From NCBI GenBank assembly GCA_017592665.1, contig JAGFNW010000005.1, positions 186,001 to 250,000 on the forward strand: DNA of 64,000 bases, written 5' to 3'. This DNA comes from Streptosporangiaceae bacterium NEAU-GS5 (lineage in GTDB: Bacteria > Actinomycetota > Actinomycetes > Streptosporangiales > Streptosporangiaceae). The notes beneath the pieces were generated by a model. That model searched no databases and was not told the origin of the DNA. It worked only from the letters and a program-made list of their open reading frames with translations. A program made the position numbers and the translations under genes. Shown here piece by piece: positions 33,703-43,463 of this stretch; position 1 is the first letter of the stretch, and the number at the start of each line of letters is the position of its first letter.

Positions 33703-36491
33703 CTAGAGGTAGAGGCCGGGCGCCCGGTATCCCGCCTCGGGCGGCGGCAGATCCTCGGGCCGCAGCTCCCGCACGTCCACCGCGCCGCCCTCGGTGTCGG
33801 ACGTGATCCGCAGCGCCTGCGTCGCGACAGCGGCCTCGACCAGGTTGCGTACGAACCGGGCGTTGCCGAACACCGGCCCGCGCTCGGCGGCCCTGAGGAT
33901 CTCCGCCACCCGCTCCAGCGTGCCGCGCGCCAGCGTGAACCCCCGGTCGGCGGCCTTCTTCTCGAAGATCGCGACCAGTTCCGCGTCGTCGTAGTCGGGG
34001 AAGGTGAGCACCCGCGGGATCCGCGAGCTCAGCCCGGGGTTGACCGACAGGAACCGGCGCATCTCCCGCTCATATCCGGCCGCGATCACGACGAGTTCGC
34101 CCCGGTGGTCCTCCATCAGCTTGACCAGGGTCGCCAGCGCCTCGGGACCGAAGTCGCGCTCGGCCCCGCTCGGGCTCAGCGCGTACGCCTCGTCGATGAA
34201 CAGCACGCCGCCGAGCGCGCGCCGTACGGCCTCGGCGACCTTGGGCGCGGTCTGGCCGATGTACTCCCCCACGAGATCGCCGCGCGAGACCTCGACCAGA
34301 TGCCCGGACGCCAGCAGCCCGAGCCGGGCGTAGATCTGCGCGATGAGCCGGGCCACCGTGGTCTTGGCGGTGCCGGGATTGCCGATGAAGGCCAGGTGCC
34401 TGGCCGGTGGCTCGACCGGCATCCCGGCGTCGCGGCGCAGCCGTTCGGCCTTGACCTCGGCGACCAGCAGCCGGACGCTGCGCTTGACCTCGTCCAGGCC
34501 GATCATCTTGTCGAGCACGGCCAGCGGATCCTCGCTGGTCTGGGTCCGGGTCCTGGCGCCCAGCGAGTCGGGCAGGTCTTCGGGCCGCAGTTCGCGCAGG
34601 GCCTCCGGGGTGTCCGGCTCGTCGTCGGTCGTGATCCGTACGGCCTGGCGCGACATGGCGCGGTCGAGCAGGTTGCGCATGGCCCGGGCGTTGCCGCGGG
34701 CGCGCTCCCCGCGGCCAGCAGCTCCTGCAGGCGTGTCTGCAGGCCCGGCGCCGGCACGAGACCCGATTCCGCGGCCATCAGCATGAAGATGGCAACGAGC
34801 TCGTCGTCGGCGTATTCGGGGAAGTGCACGATCCGCGGGAACCGCGAGGCCAGCCCGGGGTTGGCGTCGAGGAAGCGGTACATCTCCGGCTCGTATCCGG
34901 CGGCGATCACGACCAGCTCGTCGCGGTGCTCCTCCATCAGCTTGACCAGCGTGGACACGGCCTCCTTGCCGTAGTCGCGAGGCGATTCGGATTCGGTCAG
35001 CGCGTACGCCTCGTCGATGAACAGCACGCCGCCGAGCGCGCGCTTGACCACCTCGGCGACCTTGGGCGCCGTGCCGCCGATGGTCTCGGAGACGAGGTCG
35101 GACCGGCCGACCTCGACCAGGCGCCCGGACCGGAGCAGCCCGAGCCGCGCGTAGATGCGCCCGATCAGCCGGGCGACCGTGGTCTTGGCGGTGCCCGGCT
35201 CTCCGGCGAACACCATGTGCCGCGCGGGCGCGAGGACCGGCAGCCCGGCCTCCCGGCGCAGCCGGTCGACCTTGGCCTCGGCCGCGAGCTGGCGGACCTC
35301 GGCCTTGACCGTTTCCAGCCCCACCAGCGCGGCGAGCTCGGCCAGCGGGTCGTCCACCGGCTCGAGCGGCTGCGCGGCCGCCGCCGTCCATCCGGCGCCG
35401 GTGGGCGTCGCCGTCGGCAGCACGATGGGAATGTCCCTGAACAGCCGCCGTACGTCGAGCTGGAATTCCGCGCACGGCACGGGCGACGGCGTGGGCCGCG
35501 ACGGCGCGGTCGGCGGGCCGCTCAGCACGGCCGCGATCCGTACGGACATGTCCAGCCACGTCCGGCAGGCGTCGATCTCGCCGCTGACGGCGCCGCGGGC
35601 GAGCCACTCCCGCGTGGCCGTGTGCCACGCCTCGGCGTTGAACCCGTCGGCGCGGACCAGGTCCAAGGTCTGGTGCAGCGAGGCGCTCCGATCGCCGCCG
35701 AGGGCCAGCTGCGCCTGCGCCGGCACCGCGTCCTTGCCCAGCGCCAGCAGCAGCTTGGCCAGCGCGACCTCGGCGGGCGGCTCGACCTCGACGGTGGCGG
35801 CGGCGATCCGCTCGTGCGCCTCGTCGAAGCGGTGCAGGGCCCAGCCGAGGTAGCCGCTCGGCCCGGCCACCTCGGGCAGGGCCGCGAGCGTCTGCTCATC
35901 GGCTCCGGCCGACCACCGTTCGCGCAGCTCGGAGAGCGGACGGGTCAGGTAGGCGGCCCAGTGGATGGCCCGGAATCGGTGGAACAGCCGAAGCAGCGCG
36001 GCCCGGCGTTCGGCCAGCGGCGGGATCTCGTCGAGCACTTCCAGGCAGGCCACGACCATCGGGAAGACGTCGGCCCGCTCGTCCGGGCCCATGGCGTCGA
36101 GGACGAGCCAGTGCACGGGGAACGCCGGCCAGGTCTCGCCGCGATACGAGTCGGTGTTGGTCGGCGCGCGCGGCGGCGTGCGCAGATGCCGGGTGACCAG
36201 GTGACGGCCGAGGTCGGCGTAGTAGCCGCCGCTGAGCGCCATCGGGCCGGCCGCCACGTCGGCCATGCACAGCACTTCGGCCAGCGAGCGCGGCGTGCCG
36301 GGCAGGAAGTACGTGCCGGGCGTCGGCGGCAGGAAGATGTGCGCGCCGCAGTGCCGGGCCAGCTCGTCGAGCCGATCCCTGATCCGCTCGATCAGATCGC
36401 CGGGGACGAGCCATGGCCCGTACGCGTAAACGTCCAGGTAAGGCTCGTCCGACAGCAACAACTCAAGATGACCTGGTAACCGTGGTCTCAC
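33703..36491 (-). pseudogene. Tandem CbxX/CfxQ-type AAA+ ATPase, frameshifted
   Basis: Two overlapping frames together encode one protein of about 929 residues. The first (from GTG 36491) gives an unrecognised N-terminal helical domain of about 350 residues and a first CbxX/CfxQ AAA+ domain with Walker A G-E-P-G-T-A-K-T and Walker B V-L-F-I-D-E-A-Y. The second gives the rest of the lid and a second AAA+ domain (G-N-P-G-T-A-K-T; V-L-F-I-D-E-A-Y). Homology switches frame at the run of four C at 34707-34710; one extra C restores a continuous frame, and the total length then divides by three. Similar ATPases include EccA and CbbX. It is either a real null allele or a homopolymer sequencing error. 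Confidence 0.8.
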
Positions 36492-36556
36492 TGTTCACCC
36501 CCGCGCCGGCCCCCTGTGCCCATTCTGGGATAGGACAGACACGGTTCCTAGGGTTC

Positions 36557-38032
36557 TTAACGGTTCGTCGGAAAGCCCAGGTTCACTCCTCCGTGCGAAG
36601 GATCGAGCCAGCGAGATGTGACGACCTTGCCGCGCGTGTAGAAGTGCACGCCCTCGGTGCCGTGGACGTGGGTGTCGCCGAACAGCGACGCCTTCCACCC
36701 GCCGAAGCTGTAGAACGCCATGGGCACCGGGATCGGCACGTTGACGCCGATCATGCCGACCTCCACCTCGTTCTGGAAGCGCCGCGCCGCGCCGCCGTCG
36801 TTGGTGAAGATCGCCGTGCCGTTGCCGTACTCGCCGGAGTTGATCAGCTCGACCCCTTCCTCGTACGAGGACACCCGCACGATCGACAGGACGGGGCCGA
36901 AGATCTCCTCCCGGTGCGTCCGCGACCCGGCCGGGACGTGGTCGATCACGGTCGGCCCGAGCCAGAAGCCGCCGCCTTCCGGCAGGTTCTCCCGGCCGTC
37001 CACGACGATCTTGCCTTCGCCGAGGTCGAGGTAGGACGCGACCTTGTCCCGGTGGACCTTGGTCACCAGGGCGCCCATCTCGGACGCCGGATCGTCGCCG
37101 GCGCCCACCTTGATCTTGCGGGTCCGCTCGGCGATCTTCGAGACCAGGTCGTCGCCGATCGGATCCACGGCCAGCACGACCGAGATGGCCATGCAGCGCT
37201 CCCCCGCCGAGCCGAAGCCCGCCGACACGGCCGAGTCGGCGACCAGGTCGAGGTCGGCGTCCGGAAGGACCAGCATGTGGTTCTTCGCGCCGCCGAGGGC
37301 CTGGACCCGCTTGCCGTGGGCGGTGCCGGTCTCGTACACGTACCGGGCGATCGGGGTGGAGCCGACGAACGACACGGCCTTCACGTCGGGATGGGTGAGC
37401 AGCCGGTCGACCGCGACCTTGTCGCCCTGGACGACGTTGAACACCCCGTCCGGCAGGCCTGCGCGCTGCCAGAGCTCGGCGATCAGCAGCGACGCGGACG
37501 GATCACGCTCGGACGGCTTCAGCACGAACGTGTTCCCACACGCGATCGCCACCGGGAACATCCACATCGGGACCATCGCCGGGAAGTTGAACGGGGTGAT
37601 CCCACCCACCACCCCGAGCGGCTGCCGGAGGCTGAACGAGTCGACGCTCGTCGACACGTTCTCCGAGAAGCCGCCCTTCAGCAGGTGCGGGATCCCGCAG
37701 GCGAACTCGACGACCTCGAGCCCGCGCGCCACCTCGCCCAGCGCGTCGGCGTGGACCTTGCCGTGCTCGGCCGTGATCCGCTCGGCCAGCGCGTCGCGGT
37801 TCTGGTCGAGCAGTTCGCGGAAGCGGAACAGGATCTGGGTCCGCTTGACCAGGGACGTGTCGCGCCACGCCGGGAAGGCCCGCTTGGCGGCCTCGACGGC
37901 GCGGTCCACGGTCGCCTCGTCGGCCAGGTCGGCCTGCCCGCTCACGGCGCCGGTCGCCGGATTGAACACGTCACTGGTCCGGCCGCCCGTGACCGCGGAC
38001 GCGCCGTCGATCCAGTGGCTAACGAGCTTCAT
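36557..38032 (-). CDS. mmsA: CoA-acylating methylmalonate-semialdehyde dehydrogenase
   Basis: A 491-residue MMSDH-type aldehyde dehydrogenase. F-V-G-S-T-P-I-A is at 222-229. G-G-A-K-N-H near 248 carries the Asn that replaces the usual general-base Glu of this CoA-dependent subfamily, and C280 is in G-E-R-C-M-A. The enzyme turns methylmalonate or malonate semialdehyde into propionyl- or acetyl-CoA in valine, myo-inositol, beta-alanine or pyrimidine breakdown. The ATG overlaps the end of the upstream aminotransferase gene by 14 nt, so malonate semialdehyde produced from beta-alanine is a plausible substrate (inference). Confidence 0.93.
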   Translation of the reverse strand: MKLVSHWIDGASAVTGGRTSDVFNPATGAVSGQADLADEATVDRAVEAAKRAFPAWRDTSLVKRTQILFRFRELLDQNRDALAERITAEHGKVHADALGEVARGLEVVEFACGIPHLLKGGFSENVSTSVDSFSLRQPLGVVGGITPFNFPAMVPMWMFPVAIACGNTFVLKPSERDPSASLLIAELWQRAGLPDGVFNVVQGDKVAVDRLLTHPDVKAVSFVGSTPIARYVYETGTAHGKRVQALGGAKNHMLVLPDADLDLVADSAVSAGFGSAGERCMAISVVLAVDPIGDDLVSKIAERTRKIKVGAGDDPASEMGALVTKVHRDKVASYLDLGEGKIVVDGRENLPEGGGFWLGPTVIDHVPAGSRTHREEIFGPVLSIVRVSSYEEGVELINSGEYGNGTAIFTNDGGAARRFQNEVEVGMIGVNVPIPVPMAFYSFGGWKASLFGDTHVHGTEGVHFYTRGKVVTSRWLDPSHGGVNLGFPTNR

Positions 38033-39338
38033 TGTCTATGGTCTCCAGTGCGTCGACGATGATCCCGAGGCCCTCCTTGGCCTCGTCCATCGTGAGGGTC
38101 AGCGGCGGGGCCATCCGGATGGAGTGGCCGTAGAGGCCGCCCTTGCCGGCCAGCAGGCCCGCGCTCTTGGTCAGCTCCATGAATCGGGCGGCCAGCGCCG
38201 GGCTGGGCGCGCCGTCGGGACCGACCAGCTCGACGGCGAACATCAGGCCCTTGCCGCGCACGTCGCCGACGACGCCGAGGCGTCCGGCGGCCTCCCTCAG
38301 CCCGTCGATGATGACCGTGCCGGTCTCACGCGCGTTGCGCTGCAGGTCGTGGTCGAGCACGTAGTCGAGGGTGGCGTTCGCCGCGGCCATGGAGATCGGG
38401 TTGCCGCCGAACGTGGCCAGCCCGACCGCGTGCGGCCCGTCCATGAGGTCGCCGCGCGCGACGACGCCACCGACCGCGAACCCGTTTCCGAGGCCCTTGG
38501 CGAAGGTCATCATGTCGGGCGTCACGCCGTGGTTCTGGATGCCCCAGAAGCTCTGTCCCGTACGGCCCCAGCCCGTCTGGACCTCGTCGGAGATGAACAG
38601 GATGCCCTGCTCGTCCAGGACCTCCTTATACGCGGCGAACAGCCCGTCGGGGGCCATGGTGAACCCGCCGACGCCCTGGATCGGCTCGGCGATCAGCGCC
38701 GCGACGTCGTTGGAGACGGTCGTGGCCAGCACGTGCCGCAGGTCGTCGACGCACACCTTGATGTAGTCGGCGTCGGACAATCCCTTGAACTGGGCCAGCT
38801 GCCGGTCGGCGCCGTGCAGGAACGTGACGTTGAGCGGGGACAGCGAGTTGTTCTTCCACGTGCGGTTCGAGGTGACCGCGATCGCGCCGAACGAGCGGCC
38901 GTGGTAGCTCTGCCGCATGGCCAGGACCTGGTCGCTCTTGCGCGCGTAGGTGGCCAGCAGGAGCGCCGTCTCGTTGGCCTCGGTGCCGGAGTTGGTGAAG
39001 AAGACCTTCGCGTCCGGGATGCCGGAGATCCGGGCGATCTTCTCGGCCAGCTCGATCTGGCCGCGCAGCAGGTAGACGGTGGAGGTGTGCACGACGCCGG
39101 TGGCCAGCTGGCGTTCGACGGCCTCGCGCACCTCGGCCACGTCGTAGCCGATCATGTTGGTCAGGATGCCGGCGAAGAAGTCGAGGTAGGTCTTGCCGCC
39201 GGCATCGGCCACCCGGTTGCCCTTGCCGCTCACGATCTCGATCGGCTCGTCGTAGTAGATGGCGAGCCAGTTGGGCAGCACGGCGCGGTGGCGGGCCAGC
39301 AGATTGCCGGGATCAAACGCAGACTCGGATGCAGGCAT
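38019..39338 (-). CDS. Class-III aminotransferase (aspartate-aminotransferase-family, omega-amino-acid type)
   Basis: A 439-residue PLP enzyme of the AT-III fold. F-T-N-S-G-T-E-A-N-E is near 113-122, M-R-Q-S-Y-H-G-R-S-F near 140, L-F-I-S-D-E-V-Q-T-G-W near 227-237, and the PLP-lysine lies in M-T-F-A-K-G-L-G-N-G. It belongs to the group containing beta-alanine/omega-amino-acid:pyruvate and alanine:glyoxylate aminotransferases. It is the first gene of an operon with the MMSDH gene, which it overlaps, fitting beta-alanine conversion to malonate semialdehyde and then acetyl-CoA. The 78-bp leader separates it from the ABC permease end. Confidence 0.88.
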   Translation of the reverse strand: MPASESAFDPGNLLARHRAVLPNWLAIYYDEPIEIVSGKGNRVADAGGKTYLDFFAGILTNMIGYDVAEVREAVERQLATGVVHTSTVYLLRGQIELAEKIARISGIPDAKVFFTNSGTEANETALLLATYARKSDQVLAMRQSYHGRSFGAIAVTSNRTWKNNSLSPLNVTFLHGADRQLAQFKGLSDADYIKVCVDDLRHVLATTVSNDVAALIAEPIQGVGGFTMAPDGLFAAYKEVLDEQGILFISDEVQTGWGRTGQSFWGIQNHGVTPDMMTFAKGLGNGFAVGGVVARGDLMDGPHAVGLATFGGNPISMAAANATLDYVLDHDLQRNARETGTVIIDGLREAAGRLGVVGDVRGKGLMFAVELVGPDGAPSPALAARFMELTKSAGLLAGKGGLYGHSIRMAPPLTLTMDEAKEGLGIIVDALETIDNEAR

Positions 39339-39416
39339 GGTTCGAGTATCCCTTTTGCCGGGATCCCGGACCTACCAGCACAATGTCAACGAACGCCCAC
39401 CAAACCCGTCAGGATG

Positions 39417-41816
39417 TCATTCCGCGCGTAAGATTTGGGCGACCCTCAGCCGAGCCGCCACCCGGGCCGGCCAGGCGCCCAGGAGGTTGGCCGCCAGGAG
39501 CGCGAGCGGCGCGATCAGCAGCAGCGCGGCGGTCGGCGCCGGGGGCACGAAAAGGACGGGCGTCTGCTCGGCGACCCGGCGCCAGAGCAGGCGGCCGAGC
39601 GCGAGGCCCAGCGGCACGCCGAAGGCCAGCCCGACCACCGCGAGCGCCGTGCCCTGCACCACCACGATCCATCTGGCCTGGATCTTGGTCAGGCCCAGCG
39701 CCCGCAGCACGGCGATCTCGTGCTGCCTGCGGCGTACGGCGGTCGCCAGGGTGTGCGCCGTGGTCGCCAGCGCCAGCAGCGCGAGAAAGCCGCCGAGCGC
39801 GATCGGGAGCGCCCGGATGCCCTGGACCTCCCAATACTGCGCCGGCGTGATGAACGGGTTGAAGGAGACGGGCGCGTCCCCCCGGACGGCGTCCGCCGCG
39901 GCGTACAGGCGCTCCATGGCGCCGGCCCGGTCGGCTCCCGGGCGCAGCGCGACCAGCGCCATGTCGATCTCGTACGACGAGAACAGCCGCCGATAGCCGT
40001 CGGACGTGGTCAGCGCGCCCTCGGTGTAGAGGTTGGCCGGACCCTGCGGCACGAAGCCGATCCCCGAGACCGTGAACCTCTGGGCGCCGAGCGGACCGTT
40101 GACAGTGATCGACCGGCCCACCGTGGCGTGCAGGGTCTGCGCCGTCGCCACCCCCAGCATGATCTCGCCGGGCGAAGTGGGACGCTCCCCGGTCTGCACC
40201 GTGACCGGCAGCGGCCGGGCGCCGAACCGCTCCATCCCGAAGACGGGGAACGTCAGCCCGGCGGACCCGGCGGTGGTCACACGGGCGTCGTCGGCGCTCA
40301 CCACGTCCCGCACCTTGGCGAGGACGGGCAGCAACCGTTCGGGGGCCAGGCCGTGACCGTTGTCTCCCACGAAGAGCAGGAAGTCGTGCGACTGCCCGAA
40401 GCGGGCCGGCTCCGCCACGCTGTCGGAGACACCGGTGGAGAAGGTGAACGCGGCCAGCACGCCCAGCACGCCGGCGACGGCGCCCAGCAAGGCCGAGCGC
40501 ACGGGAAGCACGGTCCGGCCGTGGCCGCGTTCCAGGGCGAAACGAAGACCCGTGAGGACCGGCACCGGCAGGCTCAGCCGTCGCGCGAGCGCGGTGACCG
40601 CCGACCGCGCCGGCACGGTCGGCGTCCTTCCCGCCGCCACCAGCGCGTACATGGCCGCGCCCAGGGCCACCAGGAGCGGCGGCGCCACCACGCCAGGCGC
40701 CAGAACGGTCCAGTCCACGTCGAGGCCGGGGCGCGGCTCGAAGGACGCCGCGCCGCCGACCGGCATCCAGAGGGACGCCACAGCGGCGCCGACACCTCCG
40801 GCGACCGCCCCCACGGCGGTCGCCATGACCGGCGGCAGCGCGGCCGCGGCGACCGACAGCCGCGGCGTGAGCCCGGAGGCGCGCAGCGTGCCGAGGTCGG
40901 CCAGGGACGCTCCGGCCAGCCGCGCCACGAACTGCGCCGTCATGAGCACCGCGGCGGCGAACGCGGCCAGGGCCAACGCCAGCAGCGCGGACGCCTCGTA
41001 CGCCAGCAGCTGGTTGATGTGGCGGCGGCCGGCCGACAGGTCGTCGAGCTTCGTGCGGCCGCCCCACGGCTGGGCCCCGACCACCTTGCGGAAGGCCGCC
41101 ACGCCGGCCGGGCTCGGGTCGGTCAGCCGGACCAGCCCGGCCGAGAAGATGCGGTGCTCCAGGCCGAGGAAGTTGGCCCGGTATCGCTGGAACAGGCCGG
41201 GCGACGGGAGCAGGATCGTCTCGTCGCCGGGTGGATCGGTGAAATACGGCGACCGGATGAGGCCCACGATCCGCGCGTGGACGACGGGGCCGGTCGGCCG
41301 GCTCACGTACAGGCTGGTGGAGTCGGCGAGCAGGTCGACCTCTTCTGGAGTGCTCAGCAGGATGTCGACGCGGTCGCCGACGCCCTTCCCGTAGCGCTCG
41401 GCGAATCGGGGCAGGACGACGACCTCGTCGGCCCGGGACGGATCGGGCAGCCGGCCGTCCAGGACGACGGGCCGCTCGATCGTGCGCCAGACCTCGGAGC
41501 CGGCGAGGGGGACCGAGTTCCAGAAGAGGCCGGCGCCGTCGACCACGAGCCGGGAGATCGGCCATGAGAAGGACGCGGCCACCCCCGGCAGCTCCCGCAC
41601 CAGCCCGTAGTCGAAGGCCGGATCCTGGTTGAGGACCTGCACGTCGGCGGGGAGGGTGACGGCTCGCAGCCGTTCGAGCGCGCTCGCTCCGCGCCGCGAT
41701 CCGGCGACCGCGGCGAGCACGGCCGCCAGCGCGAATGCGACGACCAGGGCGAGCGCGGCCAGCGAGCGCCACCGCCGCCGGACCTCCAGCGTCACCCACA
41801 AACGCAGAAACCGCAC
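39417..41816 (-). CDS. FtsX-like ABC transporter permease (orphan)
   Basis: A 799-residue permease with an MacB/FtsX two-repeat plan: helix near 15-37, a large extracytoplasmic domain (about 40-250), three helices (about 255-375), a second helix near 440-460 with another soluble domain, and a closing three-helix FtsX block (about 660-790; L-A-T-T-A-H-T-L-A-T-A-V-R-R-R). The N-terminal V-R-F-L-R-L-W then R-R-R-W-R-S-L matches relatives, supporting GTG 41816, though it lies inside a hairpin; GTG 41795 is an alternative. The ATPase gene that normally neighbours such permeases is missing on both sides. Confidence 0.85.
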   Translation of the reverse strand: MRFLRLWVTLEVRRRWRSLAALALVVAFALAAVLAAVAGSRRGASALERLRAVTLPADVQVLNQDPAFDYGLVRELPGVAASFSWPISRLVVDGAGLFWNSVPLAGSEVWRTIERPVVLDGRLPDPSRADEVVVLPRFAERYGKGVGDRVDILLSTPEEVDLLADSTSLYVSRPTGPVVHARIVGLIRSPYFTDPPGDETILLPSPGLFQRYRANFLGLEHRIFSAGLVRLTDPSPAGVAAFRKVVGAQPWGGRTKLDDLSAGRRHINQLLAYEASALLALALAAFAAAVLMTAQFVARLAGASLADLGTLRASGLTPRLSVAAAALPPVMATAVGAVAGGVGAAVASLWMPVGGAASFEPRPGLDVDWTVLAPGVVAPPLLVALGAAMYALVAAGRTPTVPARSAVTALARRLSLPVPVLTGLRFALERGHGRTVLPVRSALLGAVAGVLGVLAAFTFSTGVSDSVAEPARFGQSHDFLLFVGDNGHGLAPERLLPVLAKVRDVVSADDARVTTAGSAGLTFPVFGMERFGARPLPVTVQTGERPTSPGEIMLGVATAQTLHATVGRSITVNGPLGAQRFTVSGIGFVPQGPANLYTEGALTTSDGYRRLFSSYEIDMALVALRPGADRAGAMERLYAAADAVRGDAPVSFNPFITPAQYWEVQGIRALPIALGGFLALLALATTAHTLATAVRRRQHEIAVLRALGLTKIQARWIVVVQGTALAVVGLAFGVPLGLALGRLLWRRVAEQTPVLFVPPAPTAALLLIAPLALLAANLLGAWPARVAARLRVAQILRAE

Positions 41817-41844
41817 GGTCCCGAGGGTCCCTCGGGCCGTGCGG
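41811..41844. terminator. Long hairpin between MFS gene and FtsX permease gene
   Basis: CCGCACGG (41811-41818) pairs with CCGTGCGG (41837-41844), and CCCGAGGG (41820-41827) with CCCTCGGG (41829-41836), leaving a one-base loop and one bulged base. The 16-bp stem sits 42 bp after the MFS stop (41886) and covers the GTG at 41816 of the permease gene. It probably terminates MFS transcription and may restrict permease translation. No U-run is present. Confidence 0.65.
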
Positions 41845-41885
41845 CTCCCGCCAGGGTGCTGGCACTACATCACGTGCTCTCAGCG

Positions 41886-43418
41886 TCACGCAGCTGTGGG
41901 CGCAGGCGTCTCCGAGACCGTGGGCGCCGCCGATGCCTTGGTACGGCGCAGCACGACGAACGCGAGCACGGCCGCGACGGCGGAGCACACCGTGCCGACG
42001 ACCGACCCCACGGACATGGCGTCGGTGAAGGCGGCGCGCGCCTGGGCCGCGAGCGCCTGGTTGCCGCTCGACGCGGCCATCGTCATCGCGGCGCCGATCG
42101 ACTCCCTGGCCGCCGCGGGGGCGTCGGCCGGCATGGCGCCGGTGTAGACGTTGGCCAGCACCGACCCGAGCACGGCCACCGACAGCGCCATGCCGACCTG
42201 CTGGACCGTGTCGTTGAGCGCCGACCCGACGCCGGCGTGCTCCACCGGCACGGCGCCCATCAGCGTCGCGTACGCCGCCGGACCGGCCAGGCCGCCGCCC
42301 ATGCCCATGACCAGCAGCGCGAGGATCAGCTTGCCGTATCCATCGGCCGGGCCGAGCGTGGACAGCCAGGCGAAGCCGCCGCCCATCACCAGCAGGCCCG
42401 CGACGATGAGCGTGCGGTTGCTGAGCTTCTTGCCGAGCCCCGCGCCGAGGCCGTTGAACAGGGCGGCCGCCACCGCGTACGGCAGCAGCGCGAACCCGGC
42501 CTCCATGGGTTGGTAGCCGAGCACGAACTGCAGGTATTGCGTGAGCGCCAGCAGCAGCGCGCCCGCGCCGAACGACAGCAGCACGATCGAGAACGACGCC
42601 CCGCTGAACGCCCGCTGCCGGAACAGGTGCAGCGGCAGCATCGGATGCCGGGTGCGCAGCTCCCACCCGATGAACGCGCCGAGCGCGACGATCGCGAGGA
42701 TCCCGACCGGCCAGTTCCAGCCGTCGATGACGACCCAGATCAGAGAGGTCATACCGACGATCGACAGCACCACGCCCAGCGGGTCGAGGGGACGGGCCGG
42801 ACCACGGGTCTCCGGCATCAGCCACACGGCTGCGATGATCGCGAGGATGGCGATCGGCACGTTGAGCAGGAAGACCGAGCCCCAGTAGTAGTGCTGGAGC
42901 AGGAATCCGCCGAGCGTGGGCCCGGCGATGACGCCCACCATGGCGACGGCGCTCCACGCCGCGATGGCCGTGCGCCGCTCCTGGTCGTCGAACGAGGTCA
43001 TCAGGATCGACAGGGTCGACGGCATGAGCAGCGAGCCGCCGACGCCCATGAGCGCGCGGGCGCCGATCAGCTGCCAGGGCTCGGCGGCGAGCATGGCCGG
43101 CACCGACGCGCCGCCGAAGATGGCCAGACCCACGATGAGCGCGCGCCGCCGGCCGAAGCGGTCGGACAGCGAGCCCGCGGTGAGCAGCAGCCCGGCGAAC
43201 ACCAGGACGTACGCGTCGATCATCCACTGCACGTCGGAAGGCGTGGCGCCGAGGTCGCGCATGAGGGAGGGGATGGCGAGATTGAGGACGGTGTTGTCCA
43301 CCACGAGCACGAGCAGGCTCAGGCAGAGCACACCAAGGACCCACCAGCGGCGCGGATCCCGGGCGGCCGCCGCCTCTCCCGCGCCGTCTTCTCGTACACT
43401 GTTCGAGGTCACTCGCAC
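41886..43418 (-). CDS. MFS drug-efflux transporter, DHA2 (EmrB/QacA) type
   Basis: A 510-residue, 14-helix major facilitator. The motif-A region G-S-L-S-D-R-F-G-R-R-R lies between helices 2 and 3 (about 82-92), D-N-T-V-L-N-L-A-I-P-S in helix 1, and motif C-like V-I-A-G-P-T-L-G-G-F near 160-170. DHA2 members export drugs by proton antiport. Translation starts at GTG 43418 or 43412, with no good ribosome site for either; leaderless initiation is possible. It is divergent from a TetR gene with two matching operator-like sites, implying inducible export. Confidence 0.9.
   Translation of the reverse strand: MRVTSNSVREDGAGEAAAARDPRRWWVLGVLCLSLLVLVVDNTVLNLAIPSLMRDLGATPSDVQWMIDAYVLVFAGLLLTAGSLSDRFGRRRALIVGLAIFGGASVPAMLAAEPWQLIGARALMGVGGSLLMPSTLSILMTSFDDQERRTAIAAWSAVAMVGVIAGPTLGGFLLQHYYWGSVFLLNVPIAILAIIAAVWLMPETRGPARPLDPLGVVLSIVGMTSLIWVVIDGWNWPVGILAIVALGAFIGWELRTRHPMLPLHLFRQRAFSGASFSIVLLSFGAGALLLALTQYLQFVLGYQPMEAGFALLPYAVAAALFNGLGAGLGKKLSNRTLIVAGLLVMGGGFAWLSTLGPADGYGKLILALLVMGMGGGLAGPAAYATLMGAVPVEHAGVGSALNDTVQQVGMALSVAVLGSVLANVYTGAMPADAPAAARESIGAAMTMAASSGNQALAAQARAAFTDAMSVGSVVGTVCSAVAAVLAFVVLRRTKASAAPTVSETPAPTAA
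43391..43407. promoter_or_regulatory. TetR-type operator copy 1
   Basis: CTCGTACACTGTTCGAG is an imperfect 17-bp palindrome (the arms CTCGTACA and TGTTCGAG differ from perfect symmetry at one position pair) lying in the first codons of the MFS gene. It matches a second copy at 43433-43449 in 15 of 17 positions; centres are 42 bp apart, four helical turns. Confidence 0.6.
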
Positions 43419-43432
43419 ACCGTACTACTGTG

Positions 43433-43449
43433 CTCGTACATTGTGCGAG
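43433..43449. promoter_or_regulatory. TetR-type operator copy 2
   Basis: CTCGTACATTGTGCGAG lies between the MFS start (43418) and the tetR start (43464), and shares sequence and orientation with the copy at 43391-43407. Together they are the likely binding sites for the adjacent TetR protein. Binding is inferred. Confidence 0.62.
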
Positions 43450-43463
43450 GGTATTCTCCGAGA

